Counted from the first letter of the stretch, positions 1 to 7,218 are shown. The stretch is DNA of 8,379 nt from an uncultured Carnobacterium sp. (GCA_937976325.1 CALJSD010000100.1:1-8379), one strand, 5' to 3'. Notes: generated by a model from the sequence alone, not told the origin. Made by a program: numbers and translations.

Positions 1-1
1 T

Positions 2-421
2 AAGAAATATCAACATTTAGTGAAGCCTTATGACATTATTATTGTAATTGCCTTATTTATTTTATCGTTTTTACCAAATGCAATTTTTGCAGTACAACAG
101 ATGACGACTCCAACTGAAGAAGCAAAGATTTATGCTGTTGTTACAATTAATGGTGAAGAAGTTCAACGTTTTGAATTAAAAGAAGATACTCCAAGAGAAG
201 AATTTATTTATTTCCCAAGTGATGATCAATATAATATTATTGAAGTAGATGGGACTAGAATTAGAGATAAGGAAGATAATAGTCCTGACCAAATTGCTGT
301 TAAGACGGGTTGGATTTCAAGAGTGGGGCAAACAAGTATTTGTTTGCCACATGGGTTGATGATTGAGATTGTCTCAACCGAGCCTGCCAATAGTGATAAT
401 GACACCATTATCCCGTTATAA
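2..421 (+). CDS. NusG domain II-containing membrane-anchored protein (5' partial)
   Basis: Small exported or membrane-anchored protein made of one N-terminal hydrophobic helix (around DIIIVIALFILSFLP) followed by a NusG-domain-II-like beta domain. The family signature is near the C-terminus: SPDQIAVKTGWISRVGQTS followed by ICLPHGLMIEIVS. The frame is open to the left edge (codons for KKYQHL precede the first in-frame GTG at 20), and no ribosome binding site precedes that GTG, so the true start probably lies before the window. About 139 residues are visible, close to full family length. Known members often lie near Gx-type transporter and polyprenyl diphosphate synthase genes; those would be upstream and cannot be seen here. 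Exact function is not established. Oddity: positions where many relatives carry cysteine (C-PDQIC) are Ser and Ala here, leaving only the Cys of ICLPHG. A strong terminator follows, so this is the last gene of its unit. Confidence 0.85.
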   Translation, partial: KKYQHLVKPYDIIIVIALFILSFLPNAIFAVQQMTTPTEEAKIYAVVTINGEEVQRFELKEDTPREEFIYFPSDDQYNIIEVDGTRIRDKEDNSPDQIAVKTGWISRVGQTSICLPHGLMIEIVSTEPANSDNDTIIPL

Positions 422-429
422 AACAATGT

Positions 430-463
430 AAAGTTCGCTACAGTCGTGGCGAACTTTTTTTCT
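430..463 (+). terminator. Intrinsic terminator of the NusG-II gene
   Basis: Twelve-pair stem (430-441 with 446-457, one T-G wobble at 439/448) closed by the tetraloop AGTC, followed directly by a T-rich tail that is part of the 3' arm (T at 455-461, then CTTT). It starts 8 nt after the stop codon. It separates the upstream gene from everything that follows. Confidence 0.93.
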
Positions 464-602
464 TTCTCGACTGTTCCCCTTCCAAGGAGGAGAGCGTTTT
501 GCCCGTTGCCTAGCGGTGCTCCAAATGGACTGAAATCACACAGCGCATTTTTTATACACCAAGCTAATTTCGGAGTTTTTTATATAAGGACATCCTCCTA
601 GT
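464..602 (+). other. Non-coding stretch with alternative terminator-like hairpins
   Basis: No plausible gene. Three pairings compete for the segment 516-526. GGAG at 487-490 can pair with CTCC at 519-522. GTGCT at 516-520 can pair with AGCGC at 542-546, followed by six T (548-553). CTCCAAAT at 519-526 can pair with ATTTCGGAG at 567-575 (one bulged C), followed by six T (576-581). That is the logic of an attenuator: one upstream arm that could prevent two downstream U-tailed hairpins. I see no convincing promoter between the terminator at 430-463 and this region, loops are long (21 and 40 nt), and no known riboswitch core is recognisable. It may be decayed sequence. Confidence 0.3.
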
Positions 603-849
603 AAGAATTTCTCTTTGAAGTAGACGATGAAGAGAATCGAGCGGATTTTATAATAGCAGTAATGGGGGTTAGCATTCAAAGTGAATTACGTACTCTTGAA
701 AATTTATTTTCTAGAGTACGTTTGAATCTTGAAAGAGCTTGAGACCATGGCTCAAGCCGGTGCCCCATTACAGCTATTATAAAGAAATCCGCAAGGATTC
801 GAATCATCGTCATCTACCCAACGCTCAAGAAGCACCAAAAGAAATCCTT
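603..849. repeat. Long imperfect inverted repeat; candidate structured RNA, class unknown
   Basis: The two halves pair over almost their whole length: 603-612/840-849 (9 of 10), 620-623/814-817, 624-630/804-810, 634-638/796-800, 641-648/785-792, 650-657/773-780 and 659-667/763-771. At the tip are two further hairpins. One has a perfect 9-bp stem (688-696/713-721) extended by 674-679/722-727. The other has a perfect 7-bp stem (737-743/751-757) with loop ACCATGG. The result is a long bulged stem ending in a three-way junction. No open reading frame accounts for it. It lacks the conserved cores of RNase P RNA, tmRNA, SRP RNA, T-box and common riboswitches that I can recognise, and the shape is not that of 6S RNA. 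No T-run follows either end. It could be an independent small RNA, a leader upstream of rsmD, or a MITE-like mobile hairpin. The pairing is certain; transcription and strand are not. Confidence 0.5.
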
Positions 850-905
850 TGCTCAATCATTGCACCACAAATTTTATAAAAAACTCACGAAAGAGCGCTG
901 GAATA

Positions 906-914
906 TGGTATTAT
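906..914 (+). promoter_or_regulatory. Extended -10 promoter for the rsmD operon
   Basis: TGGTATTAT is an extended -10 element (TG-n-TATTAT, 5 of 6 to TATAAT in the hexamer). No good -35 hexamer stands about 17 nt upstream, as is usual for TG-extended promoters. Transcription would begin near 920, giving a leader of under 20 nt that starts at the ribosome binding site. If correct, the structured element at 603-849 is not part of this transcript. Confidence 0.5.
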
Positions 915-937
915 AGTGGAATAAGGAGGAATGCACT

Positions 938-1513
938 GTGCGAATTATTTCAGGAGAATTTGGCGGAAGACGCTTAAAGGCAGTACCGGGCCAAAATACT
1001 CGTCCGACGACTGACAAGATAAAAGAATCGCTCTTCAATATTCTTGGCGGTTATTTTGACGGAGGAGTCATGCTCGACATGTACAGCGGAAGCGGAGCCG
1101 TTGCCATCGAGGCCGTCTCTCGTGGGATGGACCGTGCGTTTCTATTTGAGAACAATCGCCTTGCGCAAAAGACGATTGAACAAAATATCGAGATTACAAA
1201 ATCACCCGAGCAATTTCATTTAAAACGACAAAACGTCAAACAAGGACTCAAAACAATTGCAAGTGACCCAGCGTTTGAACCGTTCGAGTTGGTGTTTATG
1301 GACCCACCGTATCGCTTGCAAGAGATTGTAAAGGACATTGAGCAGTTACAGGAGTTGAATTTAGTTTCTCCAGACTGCGTGATTGTCTGCGAGGTGGATA
1401 AGGAAGTGCAACTTCCGGAACGAATTTTAGAATTTGAGCAATATAAGCGTGTGGAGTACGGGATTACAGCGTTAGTGTTCTATGACCGTGCGACTAGCGA
1501 AGAGGAGGCTTAA
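938..1513 (+). CDS. rsmD: 16S rRNA (guanine(966)-N(2))-methyltransferase RsmD
   Basis: Cytoplasmic SAM-dependent enzyme that methylates N2 of G966 (E. coli numbering) of 16S rRNA during assembly of the small ribosomal subunit. The 191 residues match usual family length. The N-terminal signature RIISGEFGGRRLKAVPG plus RPTTDKIKESLFNIL is typical. The SAM-binding glycine motif is LDMYSGSG (residues 46-53; LDLFAGSG in many relatives), and the catalytic motif IV is DPPY at 122-125. The start is GTG: it sits 7 nt behind an excellent site AAGGAGGA (923-930), whereas the ATG at 931 is in another frame and too close to that site. The gene begins the operon behind the extended -10 promoter, and its 3' end carries the ribosome binding site of coaD. 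The rsmD-coaD pairing is widespread in Firmicutes and supports the call. Confidence 0.96.
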   Translation: MRIISGEFGGRRLKAVPGQNTRPTTDKIKESLFNILGGYFDGGVMLDMYSGSGAVAIEAVSRGMDRAFLFENNRLAQKTIEQNIEITKSPEQFHLKRQNVKQGLKTIASDPAFEPFELVFMDPPYRLQEIVKDIEQLQELNLVSPDCVIVCEVDKEVQLPERILEFEQYKRVEYGITALVFYDRATSEEEA

Positions 1514-1514
1514 G

Positions 1515-2048
1515 ATGAGAAAAGCGGTAGTAGCAGGAAGCTTCGATCCGATTACGAATGGGCATTTAGATATTATCGAGCGAAGCAGTGAGCTCTTCGA
1601 TGAAGTCATTGTCGTTTTATCGCATAATGTTCAGAAAAACTATTTATTTTCTTTAGACGAGCGAAAATCACTGGTTGAAAAGGTAATCGCTCATGTACCT
1701 AACGCTAAAGTGGTGGCCGTTAGCGGAGGCTTAACTGTAGAAGCTGCAGCACAATTAGGGGCAAGCGTTCTTGTACGCGGTGTACGAAATGCGACCGACT
1801 TCGAATATGAAGCAACTCTTGCATCCCATAACCGTGTTCAAAATGGCGATGTCGAAACGGTATTACTCCTCAGCAAGGAAGAGTACCGATTTGTAAGTTC
1901 GTCAATGATGAAGGAATTGGCTCGCTTTGGAGGAGACGTAACGCCGTTTGTTCCAAGTGTGGTAGCCGATGCCTTGCAAGAAAAATATAAAGATGCGCCT
2001 GAACGCACAATAAAAATGGATGAGGAGATAACAGATGTCAAAGGTTAA
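1515..2048 (+). CDS. coaD: Pantetheine-phosphate adenylyltransferase (PPAT)
   Basis: Catalyses transfer of AMP from ATP to 4'-phosphopantetheine, giving dephospho-CoA, the penultimate step of coenzyme A synthesis; cytoplasmic and essential in most bacteria. Length is 177 residues, slightly longer than the usual 160-165 because of a charged C-terminal tail. Motifs: GSFDPITNGH at 8-17 with the nucleotidyltransferase T-x-G-H (T14, H17), LVRGVRN with R88, and the SSSMMKEL segment beginning at S128, near the ATP-binding C-terminal motif. The start at 1515 is chosen over an in-frame ATG at 1482. It follows GAGGAGG (1502-1508) by 6 nt and gives the canonical N-terminus MRKAVVAGSFDP. It begins one base after the rsmD stop, so translation is probably coupled. 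Its 3' end overlaps the next gene by 14 nt. Confidence 0.96.
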   Translation: MRKAVVAGSFDPITNGHLDIIERSSELFDEVIVVLSHNVQKNYLFSLDERKSLVEKVIAHVPNAKVVAVSGGLTVEAAAQLGASVLVRGVRNATDFEYEATLASHNRVQNGDVETVLLLSKEEYRFVSSSMMKELARFGGDVTPFVPSVVADALQEKYKDAPERTIKMDEEITDVKG

Positions 2049-3078
2049 GAAGATTATTATTGCAGCCTTAATTTTCGTTGTATTAGCGATTGTTGCGATG
2101 ATTCCAATCCCGTATGTGATTGAATCGCCAGGGACTGCAGAAGATGTATCTCAGTTTTTAACGATTAGTGGAGCAAAAGATGAGGACCCAGGATCGCTCC
2201 GGGTGCTGACGGTGTATGTCGAGCAGGCGACCGTTTTAACGTACTTTAAGAAGTTTTTGAAGCACCATGAAATTCTTCCTTCTGAAGAAGTGTTTGGAGA
2301 TTATACGCCCGAAGAATTCGATGCCTTGCAAGATTTCAGTATGCGAAATGCCCGTTCAACAGCAGTTCGTGTAGCCTTTGAAGCAGCTGGGAAAACGGTG
2401 GAACGACATGTAAATGGTATTTTCGTCACACGTGTGGACCAAAGTTCGAATTTCCGCGATAAGTTACAAGTCGGAGATATTATCGAAACAATTGATGGAA
2501 AGAGCCCAGGGAATACCGATGAGAGCTTTGAAGAGCTAAAAGACTATTTAGCAGGCCTTGAACCAGGACATACGCTAGTCCTTCAAGTGAAACGTGATGA
2601 TGCAACAATGACCATCAGCGCGCCGTTGAAGATGGATAGCCGTACTGGTGGTATTCGCCTAGGATTTGGCGGGGAAGTGGATGAAGATGTGACTTCTGAC
2701 CCATCCGTTGAATTTGACCCACATGGCGTGAGTGGCCCTTCAGGTGGTTTGATGTTTACTCTTGAAATCTACAACCAAATTACGAATAGTCATTTGAAAA
2801 ACGGGCATAATATTGCCGGAACAGGAACGATTGAATTAGACGGAACGGTTGGACGTATCGGTGGAATTGATAAGAAATTAGTAGCTGCGGTTGAAGCAGG
2901 TGCGACAGTTTTCTTAGCACCAGATGATGAAATCACAGACGAAATGCGTGCACGTTATCCAGATATTAAATCGAACTATGAGGAAGTCAAAGAAGCGGCT
3001 GAAAAGTTAGGAACAGATATTAAAATCTATCCTGTGAAGACGTTACAAGACGCGATTGAAATTCTTGAAAATCTATAA
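2035..3078 (+). CDS. sepM: Membrane-anchored PDZ/Lon-type serine protease, SepM/YlbL family
   Basis: Predicted extracytoplasmic protease of 347 residues. Order of parts: one N-terminal transmembrane helix (about 6-27) followed by the family hallmark PIPYVIESPGTAEDV; a PDZ domain (about 126-190) with LQVGDIIETIDGKSP; then a Lon-like (S16) catalytic domain. The nucleophile is S236 in SGPSGGLMFTLEIY, and the partner lysine is most likely K281 in GGIDKKLVAA by alignment with Lon. In Streptococcus mutans SepM trims the competence-stimulating peptide; in Bacillus subtilis YlbL degrades a cell-division inhibitor. Which substrate applies here is unknown, though location just before comEA and comEC fits a competence link. 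The gene is equally found beside coaD in species without that role. The start ATG lies inside coaD, 7 nt after GAGGAG (2022-2027). The symbol follows common annotation of this family. Confidence 0.92.
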   Translation: MSKVKKIIIAALIFVVLAIVAMIPIPYVIESPGTAEDVSQFLTISGAKDEDPGSLRVLTVYVEQATVLTYFKKFLKHHEILPSEEVFGDYTPEEFDALQDFSMRNARSTAVRVAFEAAGKTVERHVNGIFVTRVDQSSNFRDKLQVGDIIETIDGKSPGNTDESFEELKDYLAGLEPGHTLVLQVKRDDATMTISAPLKMDSRTGGIRLGFGGEVDEDVTSDPSVEFDPHGVSGPSGGLMFTLEIYNQITNSHLKNGHNIAGTGTIELDGTVGRIGGIDKKLVAAVEAGATVFLAPDDEITDEMRARYPDIKSNYEEVKEAAEKLGTDIKIYPVKTLQDAIEILENL

Positions 3079-3111
3079 CCAATGAGTCATTTTTCTCATA
3101 TCTTTAATTGG
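3079..3111 (+). other. Hairpin in the sepM-comEA gap
   Basis: CCAAT at 3079-3083 pairs with ATTGG at 3107-3111, and GAG at 3084-3086 with CTC at 3095-3097; ATGAG/CTCAT (3082-3086/3095-3099) is an alternative inner stem. The loop is TCATTTTT. A short T-run (3119-3123) precedes the comEA ribosome binding site, but it is separated from the stem by 7 nt. It may be a weak intra-operon attenuator, a processing site, or chance. Confidence 0.3.
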
Positions 3112-3137
3112 AGAAATCTTTTTAAGGAGTGAGAAAA

Positions 3138-3770
3138 ATGGCTTTTTTTGATGTGTGGAAAGAGAAATGGGAGTCGTGGAGTCTAGCGGTCAAAGGTGCG
3201 GTCATTGGTGGAGTGCTTCTTTTATTAGTGGGAGTCGGAGGGTTGTTGCCTAAAAAAGAAGAATCTGTGGAAGAAAGTGAAGCGGTGGTAACGACAGTAA
3301 TGGCGGAGAAAACGGAAGAAAGTACGACGCAGGAAACGGTTATTTTCGTTGATATTAAAGGAGAAGTGAAAAAGCCTGGAGTCTATCAGATGAAGGTTGG
3401 TGACCGGGTGAAAGACGCGATTGATGCCGCAGGGGGATTGACGGCAGAGGCGGATAGCCAGAAAGTGAACTTGGCGCAAAGAGTAGAAGATCAGATGGTG
3501 ATTGTTGTGCCAAAAGTGGGAGAAGAAGCTGAGGCACTTCCAGCAGGAACCACAAGTAAAGAAGTAGCAAAAGAAGGAAAAGTGAATATTAATACGGCAA
3601 CGGTGGAAGAGTTGAAGACATTGAAGGGTGTCGGCGAGAAAAAAGCCGAGGCAATTATCGAATACCGAAAGAAGAATGGTTCGTTTAAGACAAAGGAAGA
3701 TTTGATGAAAGTCCGCGGCATTGGCAAGAAGCTCTTCGAGTCCTTTGAGGAAAGGATTGTGACGCAATGA
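3138..3770 (+). CDS. comEA: Competence protein ComEA, surface DNA receptor
   Basis: Binds double-stranded DNA outside the cytoplasmic membrane and hands it to the ComEC channel during natural transformation. Of 210 residues, 17-37 form a transmembrane anchor. A Glu/Thr-rich linker follows, then an SLBB domain (68-126, including VDIKGEVKKPGVYQM and AAGGLTAEAD). A second linker leads to a C-terminal helix-hairpin-helix pair (148-210) with VNINTATVEELKTLKGVGEK and MKVRGIGKKLFE; the two GxG hairpins contact the DNA backbone. This architecture and length are standard. The start at 3138 lies 8 nt after AAGGAG (3124-3129); an in-frame GTG at 3129 overlaps that site and is rejected. There is a 59-nt gap after the protease gene. 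The stop overlaps the comEC start in ATGA. No competence sigma-factor box is seen immediately upstream. Confidence 0.96.
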   Translation: MAFFDVWKEKWESWSLAVKGAVIGGVLLLLVGVGGLLPKKEESVEESEAVVTTVMAEKTEESTTQETVIFVDIKGEVKKPGVYQMKVGDRVKDAIDAAGGLTAEADSQKVNLAQRVEDQMVIVVPKVGEEAEALPAGTTSKEVAKEGKVNINTATVEELKTLKGVGEKKAEAIIEYRKKNGSFKTKEDLMKVRGIGKKLFESFEERIVTQ

Positions 3771-6094
3771 GTTACTGGATACTAGCAGTGCTTGTAGCGT
3801 CAGGCATCGTTGTGTTTGAAGGGACAGTCGCGTGGTGGATTGTCCCTTTATTCATCATTGTTGTGGCGTGGAAACGGGGGCACGAGGCTTGGAAAAGAGT
3901 GGTCGGTGTCGTGCTATGTGTAGCGGTTGTGTTGCGGCTGTTTTTGTATGTACGAGAAGTGACTCAACCTGCTTTTACGGTCGATGATGCGATACAGGGG
4001 CAACTCGTGTTAAACCCAAATCAATTGAAGGTGAATGGGGACTTAGTAACGGGAACGGCCACGCTGGAAGCAGGAACGAAGCACGAGAAAGTCTTTTTCT
4101 ACTATGTACTGGAGTCGGAATCTGAGCAACGTGCCTTCTTGCAGTTGCATGAAGTAGTCCGCGTTTCGGTGGACGGGACTATAGAAGAAATCGAGCATGC
4201 GCGCAATAAAGGGAATTTCGATGCGAAAAACTATTATCTTAGTCTTGGTGTGCTTCATGCCTTAAAAGTCGAGCGAATGAATTCTAGTATGAAGTCCGTT
4301 CCGGGATTCTGGAGCTTTGTGGAGCATCTTCGGTCTCGGTTGTTGCGAGTTGTAAGAACTCAAAAAGATAGCCGCATCAAACAATATACAGGCGCCTTAC
4401 TCTTAGCGGACCGAACAGGATTTAGCGAAGAAACTTTGGAACAATATAAACAGCTTGGCCTCTTGCATCTCTTAGCCATCTCCGGATTACATATCTCCTT
4501 AATGGTCGCCTGCATCGAACGCCTCTCGTGGCGAATCGGCATCACTAGGGAGAAAACGCGTGGATTACTGGTACTGTTTGTAGTGCTCTACGGATTTGTG
4601 ATTGGCTGGAATATTAGTGGCACGCGTGCGATTGGAATGGTGTTGTTAGGCGTCTTATCCAAACCGTTCATCAAAAGACGTGGGAGCATACAGATGGACT
4701 GTTTACTCTGGATGGCGATTGCTTCCATTCTCGTTTGGCCCGGCATTCTTTTAAATGTGGCCTTTCAACTAAGCTATGGATTAACGGCCATTATTATTTT
4801 TCTCTTGAAATGGCAACGAGCTGTCTTGCCTCGTATTCGTGCTAATTTGTGGGTGCCGATTGGGATGAGTCTTATCGCATTGCCGCTTCTATGTCAGTAT
4901 TTCTTTTACTGGAATGCGCTGAGCATTCTTTTAACCGCGCTCTTTTCGATGTTGTTTGAGATGCTGCTATTTCCATTGTTAACAGCGTATTTATTCGCGG
5001 TACTATTTGGTTTTGTTCCGCTAATAGAACTTCTAACAACTTTTGGAGAATTCATTCTTTCTGGCATTTCCCGTGTTCTTACGTTCTGCCAGCAGTTGTC
5101 CTTTACAAAATTTACACTGGGGATTTGGGATAAATGGGAAGTCGTTCTCTTTATTACTGTCCTTATTGTCGTTGGGATTTTATTCGAACGAAGAAAGATG
5201 ACGATTAAAAAAGGAGTCCTTTCAATACTAGTCATACTTGCGCTTTTAATCGAAGTGCCGTTTCACTGGGGGACAGAACTCGTGATGGTGGACGTTGGGC
5301 AAGGAGACTCCATCCTTTTACTAGCGCCAGGGTGGAATCAGGCAACGCTTATCGATACGGGAGGGCTCTCGGATTTTAAACAGAAAGAGGCGTGGCGACA
5401 CCGAAAGAAAAAAGACCAAGGAATCACGACGGTCGTCCCAGCCTTACAAGCAGAGGGGCTCTCGGAGCTCTCACAAGTCATGTTGTCTCATGGAGACGAA
5501 GACCATGTTGGAAACTTAAAAACGATCGCGAAGCACCTCACTATCCGTCAACTCATTATCGGGAAAGGGATGGAGAAGATTCCACTGATGCAGGAGATGA
5601 AGAAGAAGTATCCAAAGATTCAGTGGCGGTTGGTACTTTCAGGAGACGAGTGGAAATGGAATGAGACGAAGTGGAAGGTGGTGTGGCCAAAAGGTTTGTC
5701 TCATGCGGAAAACGAAGACTCGATACTGGCGCTAGTGACAGTGATGAAGCAGACGATTCTTCTGACAGGAGACGCCTCAGAGAAGGTGGAGGAGGCTGTC
5801 GTAAAAGACAATCCACACTTGCAGTTCACTATCCTTAAAGCGGGGCATCATGGGAGCAGGACGTCGAGTGGCGAGGCGCTTCTTAAACTCGTTCAGCCAA
5901 GACTCGCGTTCATATCGTGTGGGAAGCACAATCACTATGGACATCCGAGTCCAGAGACTTTGGCGCGCTTGAAAGCTACTGGCGCTATCATTTTCCGGAC
6001 GGACCAAGACGGGCAAATTCGGCTTCGATTCACCACAGAAAAACTAGAAGTCACGACCACGCTTACGAAACGGAAAAAAGAATTGAAACAATAG
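3767..6094 (+). CDS. comEC: ComEC/Rec2 DNA internalization channel
   Basis: Polytopic membrane protein that carries single-stranded DNA into the cytoplasm in natural transformation. The 775 residues are full length for the family. Order: two N-terminal hydrophobic helices; a soluble DUF4131/OB-like region, including the KGNFDAKNYYLSLGV segment; the Competence domain with the hallmark HLLAISGLHIS (H234-S244) and a series of transmembrane helices to about residue 500; then a metallo-beta-lactamase-like domain starting MVDVGQGDS (507-515). Metal-site motifs are intact: SHGDEDH (H575, D577, D579, H580), TGDAS with D669, and GHHGS with H694 and H695. This suggests an active nuclease domain. It overlaps comEA by 4 nt (ATGA), so translation is coupled. 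The dCMP deaminase-like comEB of Bacillus is absent between them. There is no frameshift, so the gene appears functional. Confidence 0.97.
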   Translation: MSYWILAVLVASGIVVFEGTVAWWIVPLFIIVVAWKRGHEAWKRVVGVVLCVAVVLRLFLYVREVTQPAFTVDDAIQGQLVLNPNQLKVNGDLVTGTATLEAGTKHEKVFFYYVLESESEQRAFLQLHEVVRVSVDGTIEEIEHARNKGNFDAKNYYLSLGVLHALKVERMNSSMKSVPGFWSFVEHLRSRLLRVVRTQKDSRIKQYTGALLLADRTGFSEETLEQYKQLGLLHLLAISGLHISLMVACIERLSWRIGITREKTRGLLVLFVVLYGFVIGWNISGTRAIGMVLLGVLSKPFIKRRGSIQMDCLLWMAIASILVWPGILLNVAFQLSYGLTAIIIFLLKWQRAVLPRIRANLWVPIGMSLIALPLLCQYFFYWNALSILLTALFSMLFEMLLFPLLTAYLFAVLFGFVPLIELLTTFGEFILSGISRVLTFCQQLSFTKFTLGIWDKWEVVLFITVLIVVGILFERRKMTIKKGVLSILVILALLIEVPFHWGTELVMVDVGQGDSILLLAPGWNQATLIDTGGLSDFKQKEAWRHRKKKDQGITTVVPALQAEGLSELSQVMLSHGDEDHVGNLKTIAKHLTIRQLIIGKGMEKIPLMQEMKKKYPKIQWRLVLSGDEWKWNETKWKVVWPKGLSHAENEDSILALVTVMKQTILLTGDASEKVEEAVVKDNPHLQFTILKAGHHGSRTSSGEALLKLVQPRLAFISCGKHNHYGHPSPETLARLKATGAIIFRTDQDGQIRLRFTTEKLEVTTTLTKRKKELKQ

Positions 6095-6141
6095 ACAAAG
6101 ACTCGTTTTCAAGATAAACTAAAACAACAGGAGGCGAAGAA

Positions 6142-7173
6142 ATGGAATTTGAGAAACAGCTCAATCGAATTAAAAAAGGGCAAGTTAGTCTGGTTTATCT
6201 CGTTCAAGGGAAAGAGCCATACTTACAAGAGCTTGCGCGTAAAGTATTTTTGGACACCATTGTCGCTCCTGAAGATCAAGACTTGAACGTGGGACGATTC
6301 AATATGGATGAAGTGTCCGTTCAAACGGCGGTTCAAGATGCCGAATCTGTGCCATTTTTTGGAGACCGCAGATTAGTCATGATTGATAATCCAACGTTTT
6401 TAACAGGGGAGAAGGAGAAAAAATCCATCGACCATCAGTTAGACCGACTCCAAGCGTATTTAGAAAATCCGATGGACAGTTCGGTGATGGTTTTCTTTGC
6501 GCCGTATGAAAAGTTGGACCAACGTAAAAAAATCGTGAAGCAGTTGAAGAAGGTTGCCGTTCTTCTGGATGCGAGCGAACTCTCAGAACGCGATGTGAGA
6601 CAATACATCAAAGACTATTTACGTTCGCAACAATATGGCATTCAAGAGGAGGCATTAAACACCTTACTCATCAAGACACAATACTCGCTTACGACTTGTA
6701 TGAAAGAACTTGATAAATTAATGGTTGCCGAAATTGGAACGTATTCCATTCGACTTGAAACGGTCGAGGCATTAGTGGCTAAAACCTTGGAACAAAGCAT
6801 CTTTGATTTTGGAGAAGCCATCCTCAACAAAGACAGCAAGCGTGCCCTTCAAATTTATCATGATATGCTATTGCAAAAAGAAGACCCAATCAAAATGAAC
6901 GCGATTCTATTAGGCCAATTCCGCCTATTGCTTCAAGTGTCGTATTTGAAAAAAGCCGGCTACCAAGAACCCGAAATTCAAAAAACACTCGCGGTGCACC
7001 CGTATCGCGTCAAACTCGCACTCAACCAATGCCGTCGCTACGGAACGCCATTACTAGAAGCAGCCTTCCAGCAATTAGTCGAAACCGAGTACGCATTGAA
7101 GACCAGCGTCGGTATCAAGGAAATGCAATTGGAATGGTTCATCCTCCAATTTTGCGGCCAAAGAACGTTATAA
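6142..7173 (+). CDS. holA: DNA polymerase III subunit delta
   Basis: Clamp-loader subunit that opens the beta sliding clamp as part of the DnaX complex in the cytoplasm. Length is 343 residues, normal for Gram-positive HolA. The N-terminal segment has the family pattern SLVYLVQGKEPYLQELARKV (16-35), followed by SVPFFGDRRLVMIDNP in the first AAA-like domain. The central region has KDYLRSQQYGIQEEALNTLL. The C-terminal helical domain includes AEALLNKD-like GEAILNKDSKRALQIYHDML, then KMNAILLGQFRLLLQVSYLK and AVHPYRVK. The ATG follows AGGAGG (6129-6134) by 7 nt. A 47-nt gap separates it from comEC; comEC-holA adjacency is conserved in Firmicutes. In many relatives rpsT follows, usually on the other strand; here a toxin-antitoxin unit follows instead. 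Confidence 0.96.
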   Translation: MEFEKQLNRIKKGQVSLVYLVQGKEPYLQELARKVFLDTIVAPEDQDLNVGRFNMDEVSVQTAVQDAESVPFFGDRRLVMIDNPTFLTGEKEKKSIDHQLDRLQAYLENPMDSSVMVFFAPYEKLDQRKKIVKQLKKVAVLLDASELSERDVRQYIKDYLRSQQYGIQEEALNTLLIKTQYSLTTCMKELDKLMVAEIGTYSIRLETVEALVAKTLEQSIFDFGEAILNKDSKRALQIYHDMLLQKEDPIKMNAILLGQFRLLLQVSYLKKAGYQEPEIQKTLAVHPYRVKLALNQCRRYGTPLLEAAFQQLVETEYALKTSVGIKEMQLEWFILQFCGQRTL

Positions 7174-7186
7174 TTAGTCTGTTTGA

Positions 7187-7218
7187 AACGTCGATATCTT
7201 ATTAAAGATTTCGGCGTT
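7187..7218. other. Hairpin just after holA, without a T-run
   Basis: A stem of 12 pairs in 13 positions: 7187-7199 with 7206-7218, one T-T mismatch at 7195/7210 and one T-G wobble, loop TATTAA. It starts 14 nt after the holA stop. The following bases (GAGTCGTTTGT) do not form a U tract, so it is not a canonical intrinsic terminator. It may still protect or define the 3' end of the holA transcript. Confidence 0.4.

Noticed and set aside
226..426. 66-codon minus-strand open frame within the NusG-II gene
   Set aside because: Antisense shadow without ribosome binding site; the + strand protein has a clear family signature.
796..806. GATTCGAATCA resembling a tRNA T-loop (GNTTCGANNC)
   Set aside because: The flanking bases do not form a 5-bp T stem and no acceptor, D or anticodon arm can be placed on either strand; the segment is explained by the inverted repeat.
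603..849. Retron or group II intron RNA
   Set aside because: No reverse transcriptase gene is nearby, and no group II domain V-like hairpin or retron msr/msd layout can be recognised.
1482..1514. Upstream in-frame ATG for coaD
   Set aside because: It would add 11 residues before the canonical MRKAVVAGSFDP start and has no ribosome binding site, whereas GAGGAGG is correctly placed for 1515.
3225..3767. 180-codon open frame antisense to comEA
   Set aside because: It is a mirror of a purine-rich coding strand, extremely rich in Phe, Arg, His and Cys, with no ribosome binding site and no recognisable domain.
5392..5664. Alternative-frame open frame inside comEC
   Set aside because: Arg/Pro-rich low-complexity product, no ribosome binding site, and the comEC frame is intact with all motifs.
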